This document shows, in pieces, positions 32,452 to 44,189 of a DNA stretch of 64,000 bases. The DNA is from Pseudorasbora parva (lineage: Eukaryota; Chordata; Actinopteri; Cypriniformes; Gobionidae), in contig NC_090187.1 of the NCBI RefSeq assembly GCF_024679245.1, forward strand, positions 27,621,815-27,685,814, given 5' to 3'. Every line of letters begins with the position of its first letter. The first letter of the stretch is position 1. The translations under genes and the position numbers were made by a program. Under the pieces are notes generated by a model. The model saw nothing but the letters and a program-made list of their open reading frames with translations, searched no databases and was not told the DNA's origin.

Positions 32452-33713
32452 TTTAAAGCTACACTGTGTAACTTTTTTTGTTTATTCTTAGTTAAAAACA
32501 CTTAGTTCTTTCAAAAATATATGTGCTCATTAATGTATATTTACTTCTTTCAAGTTATAAAGTATTCTCGTAAGTTTATAATATGCAATTAAAAATACAT
32601 ACGGGTGAGGGGTTCGAATGCCTGGCGCCATGTTGCCCCTCCATCTTGAAAGTACATTAGTCAAAGAGGGACATACCCATAAATTCAAGCTTCACCTTTC
32701 GTGTTTCAACACTTGATGGCACCGTGTCGAATGTGAAGAGAGGGATTGCCTTGTTAATCTTGGACTAAATCGGAGACCGTAGGAGTTAAAATGAAATCAG
32801 AATTGAGAGGAACAGAAACTTAGCCTGGATGCCAGCCGAACTTAGCCCCCCCACAAAATTTTTTGTTCGGGCAGTTCGGTATGGCCTTGCTCCATAGAGG
32901 AGTAATTATCCCCGAACAGAAACTGTTCGGACCAATGAAATCATCAGGGCAGGCTTTAGACGGTGACGGAGAGATGATCAACAGTAGCATAAGCATGCAC
33001 GTCATCAAAGGGGCTTGGATTATATTTTTTCGAATCCTGAACGGAGAGCTTGTTTGTATATGCATTCACCTTCATGATTTCTCTCAGAAATAATGATCAT
33101 GTTGGGTAAGTACTCTGTGTATCATTAAATTATTATTATTTTTTTTACTGGCAAAGATCATATTTATATTTTTTAACACCTGCAAAGATCGTGTATTCCA
33201 GCCTGATACCAGCGCACGTGCAGACAGGGTTGCCAAGTTTTTACAACAAAACCCGCCAACTACTAGCCCTAAACAATAGCTTCTCAGGGGGTTCTCCGGG
33301 GGAAAAATGGCGTTTGGGGGGTAAAATGTGTGTTATTATGGCAAGGTTGCCTGCTAAAATTCGCACTCATGGTTCTATATATCACATAATAGTCGCTTCA
33401 ACCCGCGGACATAGAAAACAACCCGCGGGGGAAAAAAACGCTGACTTGGCAAAACAGTGCAGTTGAACTATGTTGACATTTGACAATGCGTCGCTTCGTT
33501 GCTCTGATTGGTTGTTGGTCTATCCAATTGATGTTTTTCCTGGTTCGGTTGAAACACGCCCCATAATCACAGCCCCATGGAGCAGTTTCAGACTCATATT
33601 CAGACTAGAATTGAGTATGACCACGTCAGGCTAACAGAAACTATTATTCATTGGACGGTCATATACATTAAAACCACTAGATGGGGGAAAATATCACACA
33701 GTGTAGCTTTAAG
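32452..33713. mobile_element. Family D element, copy D2, interrupted by B3
   Basis: Matches D1 in inverted orientation on both sides of B3: 'aaagctacactgtgtaac' at the left and 'cacacagtgtagcttt' at the right. Shared blocks include 'tgcccctccatcttgaaag' and 'atgtgctcattaatgtatat'. Confidence 0.65.
32821..33633. mobile_element. Family B element, copy B3, with exact 9-bp duplication
   Basis: Runs from TAGCCTGGATGCCAGCC to CACGTCAGGCTA, inverted relative to B1, and is flanked by ACAGAAACT at 32812-32820 and 33634-33642. D1 has 'atagtttctgttcccctc' at the equivalent place, the uninterrupted form of the target. Confidence 0.8.
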
Positions 33714-35570
33714 ACTAACTTTTTAAAATCAGTTACATAAAATGGTAGATCGGTTCAATTTGAATTAGAAAAAAACACTACATTGATTACATTTTTACTA
33801 ATTGCTAGTTGGACAAATTAGTGCTTAAGACACAGTTCTTAACATAGTGGCTAAGTTTATGTAACTAGCCCCAGGATTAAAGCCCAAGGCTTAGTTTTTT
33901 CACCCTTTATGGAGGGTGAAGTCATGGTAGAGTTTTAGCTGTCAACACCAGGGGAATGAACAACGGAGACGAGGTCAGTGGAGTTAGAACCCTGGGCGTA
34001 GACGGAGAGTAGATGTGACCCTGGTGTAGCCACAGCGATGAGTGCCAAAGGTGGAACCAGGGTGCCTGAGGACCGAGGCAAAGCCAGATGGAGCTGAAAG
34101 TGGTGGAGAGACAGAGCATAGTGACAATTGGGCAAGGTGACGTCTCACCAAGACGTAGCCGGTGGGACGAGGAGACCCGTGGAGCTGTAAGGGCGATGGT
34201 ATCTGGTGGAGCCAATGGAGGGAGGAGCCAAGGTGGAGCCGACAGGTCGATCGACCGAGGTGAGGTGACGGGTTCAGCAGCTGGAGGGGGAGCTTGGGGA
34301 TCCACTTGCCTGGGCAATGCTGGTGAACTGAAAACTCAAGGGTAATCTACACAGTAAGAGGAGAAACCAAGGAGCTGAGTTTGGAACAGTAGGCGGGGCT
34401 GATGGACTGGCTGAGTTTGAAAGAGGAGGTTGAAGAGGGAGCCTGAGAGGGAAATCTGGAAACCCAGGAGACTTTGAGCTGGGTGGAAGCAGTGGGGACG
34501 CAAGAGACTTTGAGCTGGGCAGAACCAGCAGGGACACAGGCAATATTAGGCTAACACTGTAGGTGACATGAACAAAACAGTATTTAGTAGTACAATATTT
34601 ATTGTCGTGACAGGCCTATCTGTGATAACAAATAAATATTTAAATGTCTAATGCATTATAGTATACATTATTAATACTTTTATAATGCATTATACTTTAC
34701 ACCAGGCTTCAAGTGTTACCAAAATCTGCAGACATTCAGATTCGGGTGCATTAGTGCATGAAAGGGTTATGAGGTTGTGAGAAAATTTGCTTCCCTTGCA
34801 CCATAAAACCTGGGAACATGTGTGGTAGGTTGTAAGTTTACTAGGTAGCGTGTAACATCCTGTAAGCAAGCCAAAGCCCTGCGAGTAAAGGAGGCCAGAC
34901 TAGTAATGGCTTATTTACAGTGTGTGTTAAAGAGTGTGTGGGATTTTACATAGCTTGAAGCATCTACTTGCAAACAGGTTATTACGGCTTAGGAGACTAA
35001 ATGGTATAACCATATCTGTCCACCTCTGCTTGTTAGAAGGCACCTCAGCCAACAGATTGTCTTGTTGCAACCTACATCTGTGCTTCTGTGTTTCGAGCCC
35101 CTGAGGGAAAAGGCTGTGACAGAAGAATAGAATGAGAACCAGAGGAAAAGAATGGAGCAGCCAATATTAAATTCAGAATTGTTTGCAGCTCATATATCTT
35201 TTTTCACTTTCCTTTCAAATTCGGTTCTGACCCCAATACAGAGAGCACTGGAGGGTTCTATTATACTAGTATTGACGGTTTGAGTTCAGGACCTAAACTT
35301 GGACGGCTGCTGTGGATATGTTTGCTTTCGTTCTTCTGGGAAAGAGAGAATGACCCTGTCCTCCTATCGTACACAAAGGCAATATGAAGGTCCTGAATGC
35401 AGCCAGTGAACATTTGCTACTCAGCTTCTTTGATGTAGAGGGCAGTCATTTGGTCTCTCACAACAAATACATCAAAGAGAAGCTTTACTGAATATTTCTG
35501 TGCAGTGTGGCATGAGTGAGCGACTCGACCCAATGTTTAATAATTAAAGATAAAAATGACTGAACATACA

Positions 35571-35690
35571 CTACCGTAAAAAGTTTGGGGTCGGCAAGAA
35601 AAAAAAAAAGTTTTTGATAAAAAAAAGTTTCTTTGCTCACTAAGGCTGGATTTATTTTGTTTAAAATAAAGTAAAAGCCTGACAAGCCAG
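35571..35690 (-). mobile_element. Family P fragment
   Basis: Inverted terminal piece of the repeat at 23900-24335: 'aaaaagtttggggtcggca' then 'ctcactaaggctggattta'. Confidence 0.45.
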
Positions 35691-36076
35691 ACCCACATCA
35701 AGATGTTTGGTCTGGAAACTTACCATTGACAGCGCTCAATACGAGGGGCGGGATAAACGGTTGTCTTTCAAACTCCCTCTTCACGCAATTGTATAGCGCT
35801 ACAACCAACCAGACCAACGAAGGTGAAGCAGAGCTTGTTGACAGATAAAACTTTCGCCGTATCCGGTCGGCAAAACTCAGAACACATCTTCCCTTCTTAA
35901 GAATGATTTCAGTGCCGTTCTTTTCTCAGAGAAAAGCTTAACTCCAAGTCTCGCAGAGTCGCGGTCAAAGCTGTTTCTAAAGACCGTCGTTTGCCAGTTT
36001 CTGTGTTTACTAGAAGCACGCAAGTGCAATTTGGCTTTCATTATGTTAAGCCCCGCCCTCCGACTCTATACACAAT

Positions 36077-37174
36077 GGCCCTCATTTATTAAAAGTGCGT
36101 ACACCAAATTTCCAGCGTACACCTTGCGTACACCCAAACCCACGGTGACTTTGAGATTTATCAATATGGACATTGGCGTTCGGCACGCTAAAATCCTACG
36201 CCAGCTCAGGAGGTGGTGTACGCACGTTTGGAGTTAGTGCGAAAATGTGCAGAAAAACAATTCCTAACACCACAAAACGCACTGACAAATATATGATATA
36301 TTATGACCCACTGTAAAAAACAACAACAACAACAACAACAACATTGTTATTATAAACTTCCGTGTTTATTTTTGTGCAACGTAGACTTCAATGTTTAATT
36401 TGTGTGACCATAGGCTACCAAAGCATTTGAGGCATGTATTCCTCCAGTTGCGAGCCTGTCCGGCAGCTGCGCACGGACTGGGACTGAATAATTAAGACAT
36501 GCAATTATTAATGTGAATGAATGGTAGGCTACTCCACATCACATCATCATATCGTACACCCCGATACATGTGCCGTGATACGAAATTAAATGCTAATTGT
36601 TTCAAAACATGTGTTGTAAAATAATGCACTGTGAGGTAGGCCTAATTTATCATCCAAACAGCTTTAAACTGCTGGAATACGCTTCTCAACCTCCACACTA
36701 TTAACAGTACTCGTAATTTGGGTCCATATTTTGTTTTTGTGGGTGCCTTTAATTTCACTCTTTAAACTCCCAAATAAAACAGTTTTGCTTTTTTCCACTT
36801 CCCTGGTAATTGTCTCAATGGGCGTGTCTCAATCATCTCACTAGTTCACTAGTCAGGGCACTGATCAGGGAGTCAGCCCATTGACTTATGTCCTAATCAC
36901 TGCCTTGACTAGTGGACTAGTAAGATGATTGAGACATGCCCAATCTCCACGTCGGAGAAGTTTCGCTTCTTTGCCGTCTTCCGTGTGTCCATGGCGTAAA
37001 ATAAGGGCGTGGGGGAGGCGGAGACTTGAATATATAGGGGCGTGATATTCTAATGACGACACCTGGATTGCAGAGGTGCGCACAGCTTCATAAATCAGGC
37101 GGTGAGAGGAGTGTAAGCATAATCTTACGCCAACATATACGCCCGTTTCTACACAAGATTGATAAATGAGGGCC
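36077..37174. mobile_element. Family H element inserted in C1, 3-bp duplication
   Basis: Inverted ends: GGCCCTCATTTATTAA and the complement of GGCCCTCATTTATCAA, flanked by AAT at 36074-36076 and 37175-37177. C2 shows the empty site ('tatacacgatgtgattgg'). The 3-bp duplication and short ends suggest PIF/Harbinger, but no transposase is seen. Its minus-strand frame at 36886-37194 matches nothing I recognise. Confidence 0.65.
36820..36941. mobile_element. Family J, 122-bp palindromic MITE inside H
   Basis: Two arms of about 41 bp read GGGC[G/A]TGTCTCAATCATCT then ACTAGT..ACTAGTCA and pair with about five mismatches. It is flanked by AAT at 36817-36819 and 36942-36944. It is the third level of nesting (C, H, J). 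Confidence 0.7.
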
Positions 37175-37319
37175 AATGTGATTGGCCTGACCACAGTTAG
37201 GCGTTTACAGCTCAGAAGGGTATTGAGAGTTGCTAGATGACACTCGCGGGCAGATTAGTTTTGCTGCCGCTAGGGTGCGTCTAGATTTCTCTAGACGCAC
37301 CCTATAAAAGTAAAGCGCC

Positions 37320-39223
37320 TAGTAAAACACATATTATATTATTATGAAATAATATTGTAATAATATATGAAAGAGTATGAAAGAGTAATATTGTAATAAT
37401 ATATGAAATTATTAAATATTATTACAATAAATAAAAATAATAAAAAATCTGCCTAAAAAATTATATATATATATATTTTTTTTAATTATTATTATTATTT
37501 TTTAATATATTTTCTATTTTGATGTAGGCAGATTGTAAAGCTGAATTTGAGTGAATGGTCTGAAGCGCATGGGGCAGGTGCAGGTGCAGTTGCGCTTCGA
37601 GGCATGTCCGAATCCACAAAAAAATCTGAATCCACTTTTGCTACAATGGAAAAAACGTTCTGTGCGCACCATGTGCATGGTTCAGAAAGGTTTTACCAAG
37701 TCATTTAATGAGTCACTTATTGATTCGCTATTTACATGGTGGAATTTGAACACTTCTCCAGAGACAAATCCTTTTATTTTTAATATCTGGAATGTTTGTG
37801 TGCTACTACGTATTACACTGTGTGCGTAATAAGCAGAGTGTATGTGTGTTGTGTACCCACCTATAGCCACATATTACTAACGCACCCTTTAAATAACACA
37901 AACAATAACTTTAGACCAGGTTTTTGTTGGTCAATGAAGCAGTCGATTTCAGTTGCCTTAAAATAGCAAATTGCCAACAATGCGCCCAACACACTTTGTT
38001 TTCCGACCAACATGAACAGATGGGCCTGAGTGCATTTTCTATTTAAATAACGGGGCGCTTAACTTGAAAATGATAACGTGTAGGGCCCACTGGGTAATTC
38101 TTCACAAATCATTCTAACAGGGCCATAACCACCATAGACATTGAGAGGGACGAACCTTTGATGTGGTTTAACAAAAAGTCTACCACCAGACCACCAGGGA
38201 TTTCAAATGTCAACAGCCGATTAAAATGTATTCACTAATGACACAAATTAATGCAAGTATTGTTTGCAAATAGTCCCAAAAGGATTATTTCCCAACTAGA
38301 ATTAGACCTAGATTTTTGTTCACTGTGCTGTTTCTTTAAGCTTTATAAAAATAAAATAAAAATGGGTCCCCCCCAATGTTCAAGACATGGTTTTGGCCTT
38401 GCATTCTAATATGCTGATTTAGTGCTCAAGAAAGATTTCTTATTAGGGAATGTTTACACAACAACAATGAAATAAAACAGAACCGTTTTTCCTTTGTGCT
38501 TTTTTAAAGTTTCATGTACAGGCTACAACATTGTCAAAGCAATCCCTGTTCACACGGATTCCATGGAAACAACTAAAACTACTGTATTATGCACTCCAGG
38601 CCAGAGTGCATAATACAGTAGTTCTAGTTGGTAACCTTAGTTTGTAAAAAAAACATTAAAAACTTGCGCACATACGCATCCTTCTATGGACTTTATGTAA
38701 ATAAGGTGTCTCTGCTGGTCGTAATAGTGGTGCAGTAAATATCCACTTTGCTGGAGAAGCATTAATTAACAAAGTATCTTGAGCAGCACAAAAACAGTCC
38801 TCTGTTCCGCCATTGTTGTTTTTGTGTTCAACTGCTCATGCTTTCCTATAGACTGAACACATAATACGCATGTGCATGATGGCACTTTTTAAAAATTAGT
38901 TTACACTAAAAAAATAAGAATTGTGGAACATCAAAGACAGCAAAGGATACATCTAAGATGTCTTCAAAAACTCCATCAGATGAAGGTATCTCAGGAGTGC
39001 ATGGAATGCATCTTCCGAAGGCAGCATTTTTAAGCTTTCGGACGCAGCCCAAGTCAACCACACTTTACTTACGAGGAGATGAGTTGATCAGGTGTGTTTA
39101 ATTAAGGAGACATGGTTGGGAACCACTGGTCTAATGGACATTTGTCAATGCATCAGACATACACAACTCTTCAAGAAATACCTCTAGTTAACTGACTTCA
39201 CACTCCACACACACCTCCTGAAT
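37320..39223. other. Intron 1 DNA without a gene; one strong hairpin
   Basis: AT-rich to about 37550. A hairpin with 27-bp arms lies at 38570-38630. 'gatcaggtgtgtttaatta' near 39088 resembles the end of a common fish repeat. No exon is supported. Confidence 0.4.
38570..38630. repeat. Inverted repeat, 27-bp arms, 7-bp loop
   Basis: The arms (38570-38596 and 38604-38630) pair with one mismatch: 'actactgtattatgcactc' against its complement. Confidence 0.85.
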
Positions 39224-39231
39224 TTCTCAAC

Positions 39232-40780
39232 CAGGGGCGTAGCCATCTTTTCAGAAGTGAGGGGGACAGAAATGTCGTAATACCCCCCCCCCCCCCCCCC
39301 TTTTTTTTTTTTGGGACCAATATAATTTATCACATCTGCTTTTAATTGGGCAAGATATCAAATACACTGCTGAACAATAACCACTAATTAATATCTATAA
39401 TATTATTCTCCTATTTTTTATGCCAATTTTATGATTGGTTTATATACTACAAACAATTGTGCATTAAGTTTCCATAGATTTTATGCAATGTAAAAAAATA
39501 TAGATATATTCTGATGTAAACCATGCTGTTCTCCATGTGAAGATATAGTAAAGTGTGATTTATTCCTGTGATCAAAGCTGAATTTATTGTCATTACTCCA
39601 GTCTTCAGTGTCACATGATCCTTCACTAATCATTCTCAGATGAGGATCTGATGATCAACACACATTTATGATTATTATCAGTTTTGCTGCTCAAGGTGCT
39701 GCTTAATTTTTGTGGAAACCATCTAAACATTTGTGGTAAAATTAAAAAAGAGAGAAATTAATACTTTTATTGATCAGGCATGCATTAAATTGATCACAAG
39801 TGATATTTTTAATATTAAAAAAGACAATGTATTTAATAAATGCAAATAAATGCTGTCCATTGAACTTTCTATTCATTAAAGAATCCTGAAAAATAACATG
39901 TAGGCTATCGTGGTTTCCACAACATTTTTAAGCAGCACAACTGTTTTCAACACAGATAATAATTATAAATGTTTCTTGATTATAAAATTATTTTTTATAT
40001 CTTATATCTTGATTATATCTTGATTATTATATCTTGGTTATAACGATTAGTGAAGGATCTTGTGACACTGAAGACTGGAGTAATGATTATAAATTCAGCT
40101 TTGATCACAGGAATAAATTACTATATATATTCACATAGAAAAAAAGCTGTTTTAATTTGTAATAATATTTCAAAATAGTACTGTTTTAACTATTTTTGAT
40201 TACATAAATGCAGCCTTGGTGAGCAGAAGATACTAAACATTAAAAGCTGCATTATTCATATAGCCTACTTTATTGTCAATAAATAGCCTACATTGAGATG
40301 ACTTGAAAAACACACATAAAGCATATATTGTCGCAATCGTCTGATTGTCGTCGTCACGTTTCATCACTCATAACGATTGTTTTCCTTCAGCTCAGCTACA
40401 GCTCCAGAGGTATTACCTCTACGAATCCGCTTTTGGTCTTTCTGTGAGAGCGCGCCCTCCTCATATTTAGATTCGAATAAAATTACAGGTCCTGCATAGA
40501 TAATTTTTTGTCTCTGAATTTAAATCTTGATGTATTCACTTTGGTTTCTATGTAAATACATTTGCCCGTGACCTCAAGAAGCGCGCTCTCAACCGAGATT
40601 AGAGAAAGCTGTTTTTTAGCGTCCCTGTTAACTTGCCCGCCCTCGCGCAGGTTCGAATCCCGCTCGGAGCGGGTCGACTAGGATCGGTGAGACCCAGTAA
40701 AAGTGCGGGGGACGAAAATACATTTTATTAAAAGTGAGGGGGACACGTCCCCCGCGTCCCCCGCGTAATCTACGCCCATG
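39232..40780. mobile_element. hAT-like non-autonomous element with 8-bp duplication
   Basis: It begins CAGGGGCGTAG and ends CTACGCCCATG, and is flanked by the exact 8-bp repeat TTCTCAAC at 39224-39231 and 40781-40788; both are hAT hallmarks. It contains a run of 18 C followed by 12 T (39283-39312) and a fold-back pair of family P pieces (about 39540-39720 against 39885-40235). Near 40651 is a tRNA-like 'ggttcgaatcccgctc'. No transposase is visible. Confidence 0.75.
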
Positions 40781-40788
40781 TTCTCAAC

Positions 40789-41762
40789 ATGGTCTGGATA
40801 ATTTTAGATCTGTGATCGCAGAGGCCACGAAAGCGTGTGACTTCATCTGGATGTCCAGGAATTCACTCTCGTTTTCATCCTGCAGTGTATATGGACAGAT
40901 GAAGAAATGGATTTTCCAGCAAAGTGTGGTTGTACAGTTGCATTAATTATTAATACTAATTGGATGTTATATAAGAGCATTCATTGGAACCAGTGGCTTC
41001 TCAGAGTTTTATGTAGAACAGATCTGCAGCCATTAACAGTTATCTGCAAACAAAAAACATTTTGTGGAATTGCAGGCTTTGTTTTATTTTGCAGGTGCCT
41101 TCCATTTTGTGTGCATTGTGCTTTTATTTTGAAGTCCTTGAAACATGTTCTTATTTTTGTGTGTTCACTTATTGTTCCCAATGCAATTAAAAGTCACAAC
41201 TTCTTAGTTTTTTCTATAACCTTATAGTTTCCCCTGCGTGTTCTCTTTAATATATGGTATGTTCAAGTTTGTTATCTGCCTTGTCTTGCTTGACCGATTA
41301 TCAATTAATTAAAAAAAATCAAGGAGGCCCACATCAAATTTCAAAATAAAAGCGCAATACATACATGAAAAACAAATAGTCTCTAAAACCACTTTCTGAG
41401 GTTAACTATGTAGGTTTGACATGCGTTTGTTCTGAAGGACATGTTTTGTGTGCTTTCACTGGGTTATTCGTCATGAGTAGCCTAATTCCTTGCAATGTGC
41501 TAAATGACTATTTAGTCATTTATAACAGCTTCGTGCTATTTTAAAAAGCGTGCATAATAAAAGCACCTTTTATGAGAACACATTTTCTGTAGCTGTTCCA
41601 TACTGCAAATTGCTTTCAGTTTAATATGACTCCCATATTTAGCTGCCTTCATGACTTTGATTTAGTTACTTCGTAAAGACTTTCAGATCAAATTTTTGGA
41701 CCCCTCTAGGTATGTATATAGATTGCAGTTGAAATATTTAATATGAGTGTTTGTGTTTGCAG
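40789..41762 (+). other. End of cacna2d1 intron 1
   Basis: Unique-looking AT-rich DNA. The last bases form a normal acceptor ('gtttgtgtttgcag') at 41749-41762. Confidence 0.5.
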
Positions 41763-41844
41763 GATAAAAGAATGGGTAGAACAGCTGCAGCAGGAGCTGG
41801 TTTCTCTAGCAGACACAGCCAGCGCTGGGAATAGTCTAAAACAG
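41763..41844 (+). CDS. cacna2d1: Calcium channel alpha-2/delta-1 subunit, exon 2
   Basis: 82 bp between acceptor TTTGCAG and donor GTTAGA. The first G completes the codon started in exon 1. The remaining 27 codons encode IKEWVEQLQQELVSLADTAS and then AGNSLKQ, which matches the alpha-2/delta-1 N-terminal pattern IKxWVxxxQxxLVxLAxTAS better than what I recall of alpha-2/delta-2 or -3. It ends in phase 0. This is the start of the extracellular alpha-2 part, ahead of the VWA domain, which lies beyond the window. Confidence 0.9.
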
Positions 41845-42051
41845 GTTAGAGGTCCAATGGCCTACACACACACCTGTACATATTGATGTATGTGTATTTT
41901 CATGTGTATTTACATAAACAAATTCTGAGTGATAGTTAAGCCTCCATAAAAGCCTGCTTAATTATCTAAACAATCATTACCGGTAAACCTTCATCTCGTT
42001 ACTTCATTATGAGAGTCCCTAATGAGTGTCTTTTTCTCTCCGTTATGACAG

Positions 42052-42168
42052 ATCTTTATGGATAATCAGAATTATTTTACTGTGGAAACAAATAATGCAG
42101 CTCAGCTTGTGGAATCAGCGGCTCGGAATATAGAGAATTTTTTGAAGAAGCGAGCCACAGCTCTAGAG
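42052..42168 (+). CDS. cacna2d1: Calcium channel alpha-2/delta-1 subunit, exon 3
   Basis: 117 bp (39 codons, phase 0 at both ends) between acceptor 'ctctccgttatgacag' and donor GTAAGG. It encodes IFMDNQNYFTVETNNAAQLV followed by ESAARNIENFLKKRATALE, the conserved helical segment with the family pattern YxVExNNARQLVExAARxIExxL. The neighbouring intron is only 207 bp. The next family exon (RLAxEAE...) is not found downstream, so intron 3 exceeds 21.8 kb or that exon is diverged. Confidence 0.92.
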
Positions 42169-42282
42169 GTAAGGCAATCCTGTTTTAAAGTCGGCATGGA
42201 ACGGAAGTTGTTTGTATTTTCTCCGGTATTGTGACGTATGTGAAACGGTTTCTTGAACAAGGAACAAACTCTCAGATGGTAC

Positions 42283-42783
42283 TTAAAGGGATAGTTTACC
42301 CACAAATTAAAATTAGCCCATGATTTACTCACCCTTAAGTCATCCTAGCTGTATATGACATTTTTCTTTTAGACGAACACAGTCAGAATTATATTAAAAG
42401 CTTCCAAGCTTTATAAAGGCTTTGACTTGTTGGATCATTTTTGAAGTCCATAAAAGTGCATTTGTCCATCATATAACGGCTGCATGAGGATAGAATATTG
42501 TGTCAGGGGGTTACTCTTTTAGTGCAAATTGACTTGCTTACCGCTGACTGCTGGTATTTTAGTCTATAAAGTTTTAAATATTGATATTTTTTTCTTACAC
42601 AAACCCGACACTTTGCTTCATAAGGCCTTCATTAACCGTACAGAGCTGTGTGGAGCATATATGATGGCTAGATGCACTTTTATGGACTTCAAAAATGACC
42701 CAACAAGTCACTGCCATTATAAAGACTTGAGGGTGAGTAAATCAGGACCTAATTTTAATTTTTGGGTGAACTAACCCTTTAAA
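42283..42783. mobile_element. Family E-type MITE in intron 3
   Basis: About 500 bp with ends TTAAAGGGATAGTTTACCCA and the complement of TTAAAGGGTTAGTTCACCC, and an inverted interior (such as 'tcatttttgaagtccataaa' near 42437 and 'tttatggacttcaaaaatga' near 42679). It lies 115 bp after exon 3. Confidence 0.7.
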
Positions 42784-43938
42784 GGACACCTATTATGGTA
42801 AAATTCACTTTTTCATGTCCACCAGTGCTTTTTTTAAAAATCCCCATAAATCATAAGCAATGTCTCAGAACAAGCCATTCACAGATCCTGTGACATCAGT
42901 TTGCACTGGCCCCTTCCATGACTGTTGATGAACATTGCCGTTTCAGCTGTTTCGATGGGTTTAGGTTTGTTTATGTCTGCGCAAATTATTTCACTCCAGA
43001 CTGCTATATGAATGAGGGGCAATAAAAGTCCAGCTTTGATAAAAAGTTTTTACTCATGGTTGGATCAGTAACAACTGTTTGTGATCCAGCTTATAGTCTC
43101 CGGAGCAAATACTAATCATGGCGGTAATGAAAGGGAGAGCGCACAGTTTATTAAAGTTTATCAGAGTTGTTTTACGGATAGTTTACCAGTTTATTAAAAA
43201 AAACTCTGAAAATGTCTGCAGGCTATATTAGTTTACTGTTAGTTGTAAAAAAGGTTTTTGTGTAATTCACTGTGTATGCGGATGATAATGCAAGGGAGGG
43301 AGTGTTTATGGACAATAATTTAATGCACACTTCTTGTACTGTGTTTTATTCAGCTCTTACATTGATTTTTTAAAACAGAATCCTTTATCTTTCGTGTGAT
43401 GTACAATAAACCTCAAAAGTTTTGACCATCATTCAGACGGGGTACTCTACAACAGGCTTGTACTATTAGTGGATAAAAGATGACAATTAAGTTATAGCCG
43501 TAATTAAACAAAACTATACATGTCCTATCTCCATGCATCATTTGTTGTTCAAACTTTTCATTCTGTGAGATGAGATAATCCTGACACTAGCGATTAAAGC
43601 TTCGCCCTCTTCTTGAAAAGGGGCCGGAGGCACCAGCTGATTTGCATTTAAAGGGATACACACAAAAATGGCACATTTTTGCTCGCCCCCCCAAAAGTGG
43701 CAATTTTAACATGATATAATAAATTATTTGTGGGGCATTTTGAGCTAAAACTTCAAATACACTCTCTGAGAACACTCTCTTCTTAAAGCCTGGGTCTACT
43801 TAATTTTCGGTATCTGGATGCATCTTGCGCGCAGTCGAGTCTGCACAGCTTTCAATTAATACTCAACTGCGGATAAGCATTAGATATATATAATCTGTGC
43901 ACATCCTTATTTTTTTAATTCATGTTTGTAAATATATA
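42784..43938. other. Intron 3 DNA without a gene
   Basis: It begins 'aaaggacacctattatggta', which looks like the end of another short MITE. 'aaagggatacacacaaaaatg' occurs near 43651. Boundaries and class are not resolved. No exon is seen. Confidence 0.35.
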
Positions 43939-44151
43939 CAGTAATGCCAGTAACGCGTTACATAGTAACGCGTTACTCTAATCTGACTACTTTTTTCCAG
44001 TAACGAGTAATCTAACGCGTTACTATTTCCAAACCAGTAATCAGATTAAAGTTACTTATCCAAGTCACTGTGAGTTACTATTTTAGTCATTTTCCTTAGT
44101 AAAAACCGACAGCTTATCAAAATTCTCAGCCCGAGTTCGGCTGGAGCCGGT

Positions 44152-44189
<38 letters not shown>

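Larger units (their letters stand above)
32398..33872. mobile_element. Family G MITE, interrupted by D2
   Basis: Inverted ends: GGGGCCGGTTGCATAAACC on the left, and on the right the complement of GGGGCTAGTTACATAAAC. The interior is AT-rich and non-coding, and is split by D2 at 32452-33713. Confidence 0.6.
31950..34560. mobile_element. Purine-rich dispersed repeat split by nested MITEs
   Basis: 31960-32397 and 33900-34560 share a style of 'ggtggagcc', 'gggaacc' and 'aaccagg' phrases and appear to be the two sides of one repeat, with G, D2 and B3 inserted between them. The Pro/Leu/Ser-rich minus-strand frames at 33922-34317 and 34274-34543 are compositional by-products. I cannot name the element class. 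Confidence 0.35.
35676..37306. mobile_element. Family C element, copy C1, interrupted by H
   Basis: Matches C2 (60818-61339) on both sides of the H insertion. It starts AGCCTGACAAGCCAGACCC and ends near a perfect 15-bp-arm palindrome (tagggtgcgtctaga / tctagacgcaccc) at about 37271-37305. No transposase. Confidence 0.65.

Noticed and set aside
33922..34543. Pro/Leu/Ser-rich minus-strand frames
   Set aside because: Low-complexity purine-rich repeat on the plus strand gives this composition. No domain, no splice context.
40640..40680. Possible tRNA gene ('ggttcgaatcccgctc')
   Set aside because: Only a B-box-like and T-arm-like segment is present. No matching acceptor stem or A box could be folded around it, and it lies inside a hAT-like element.
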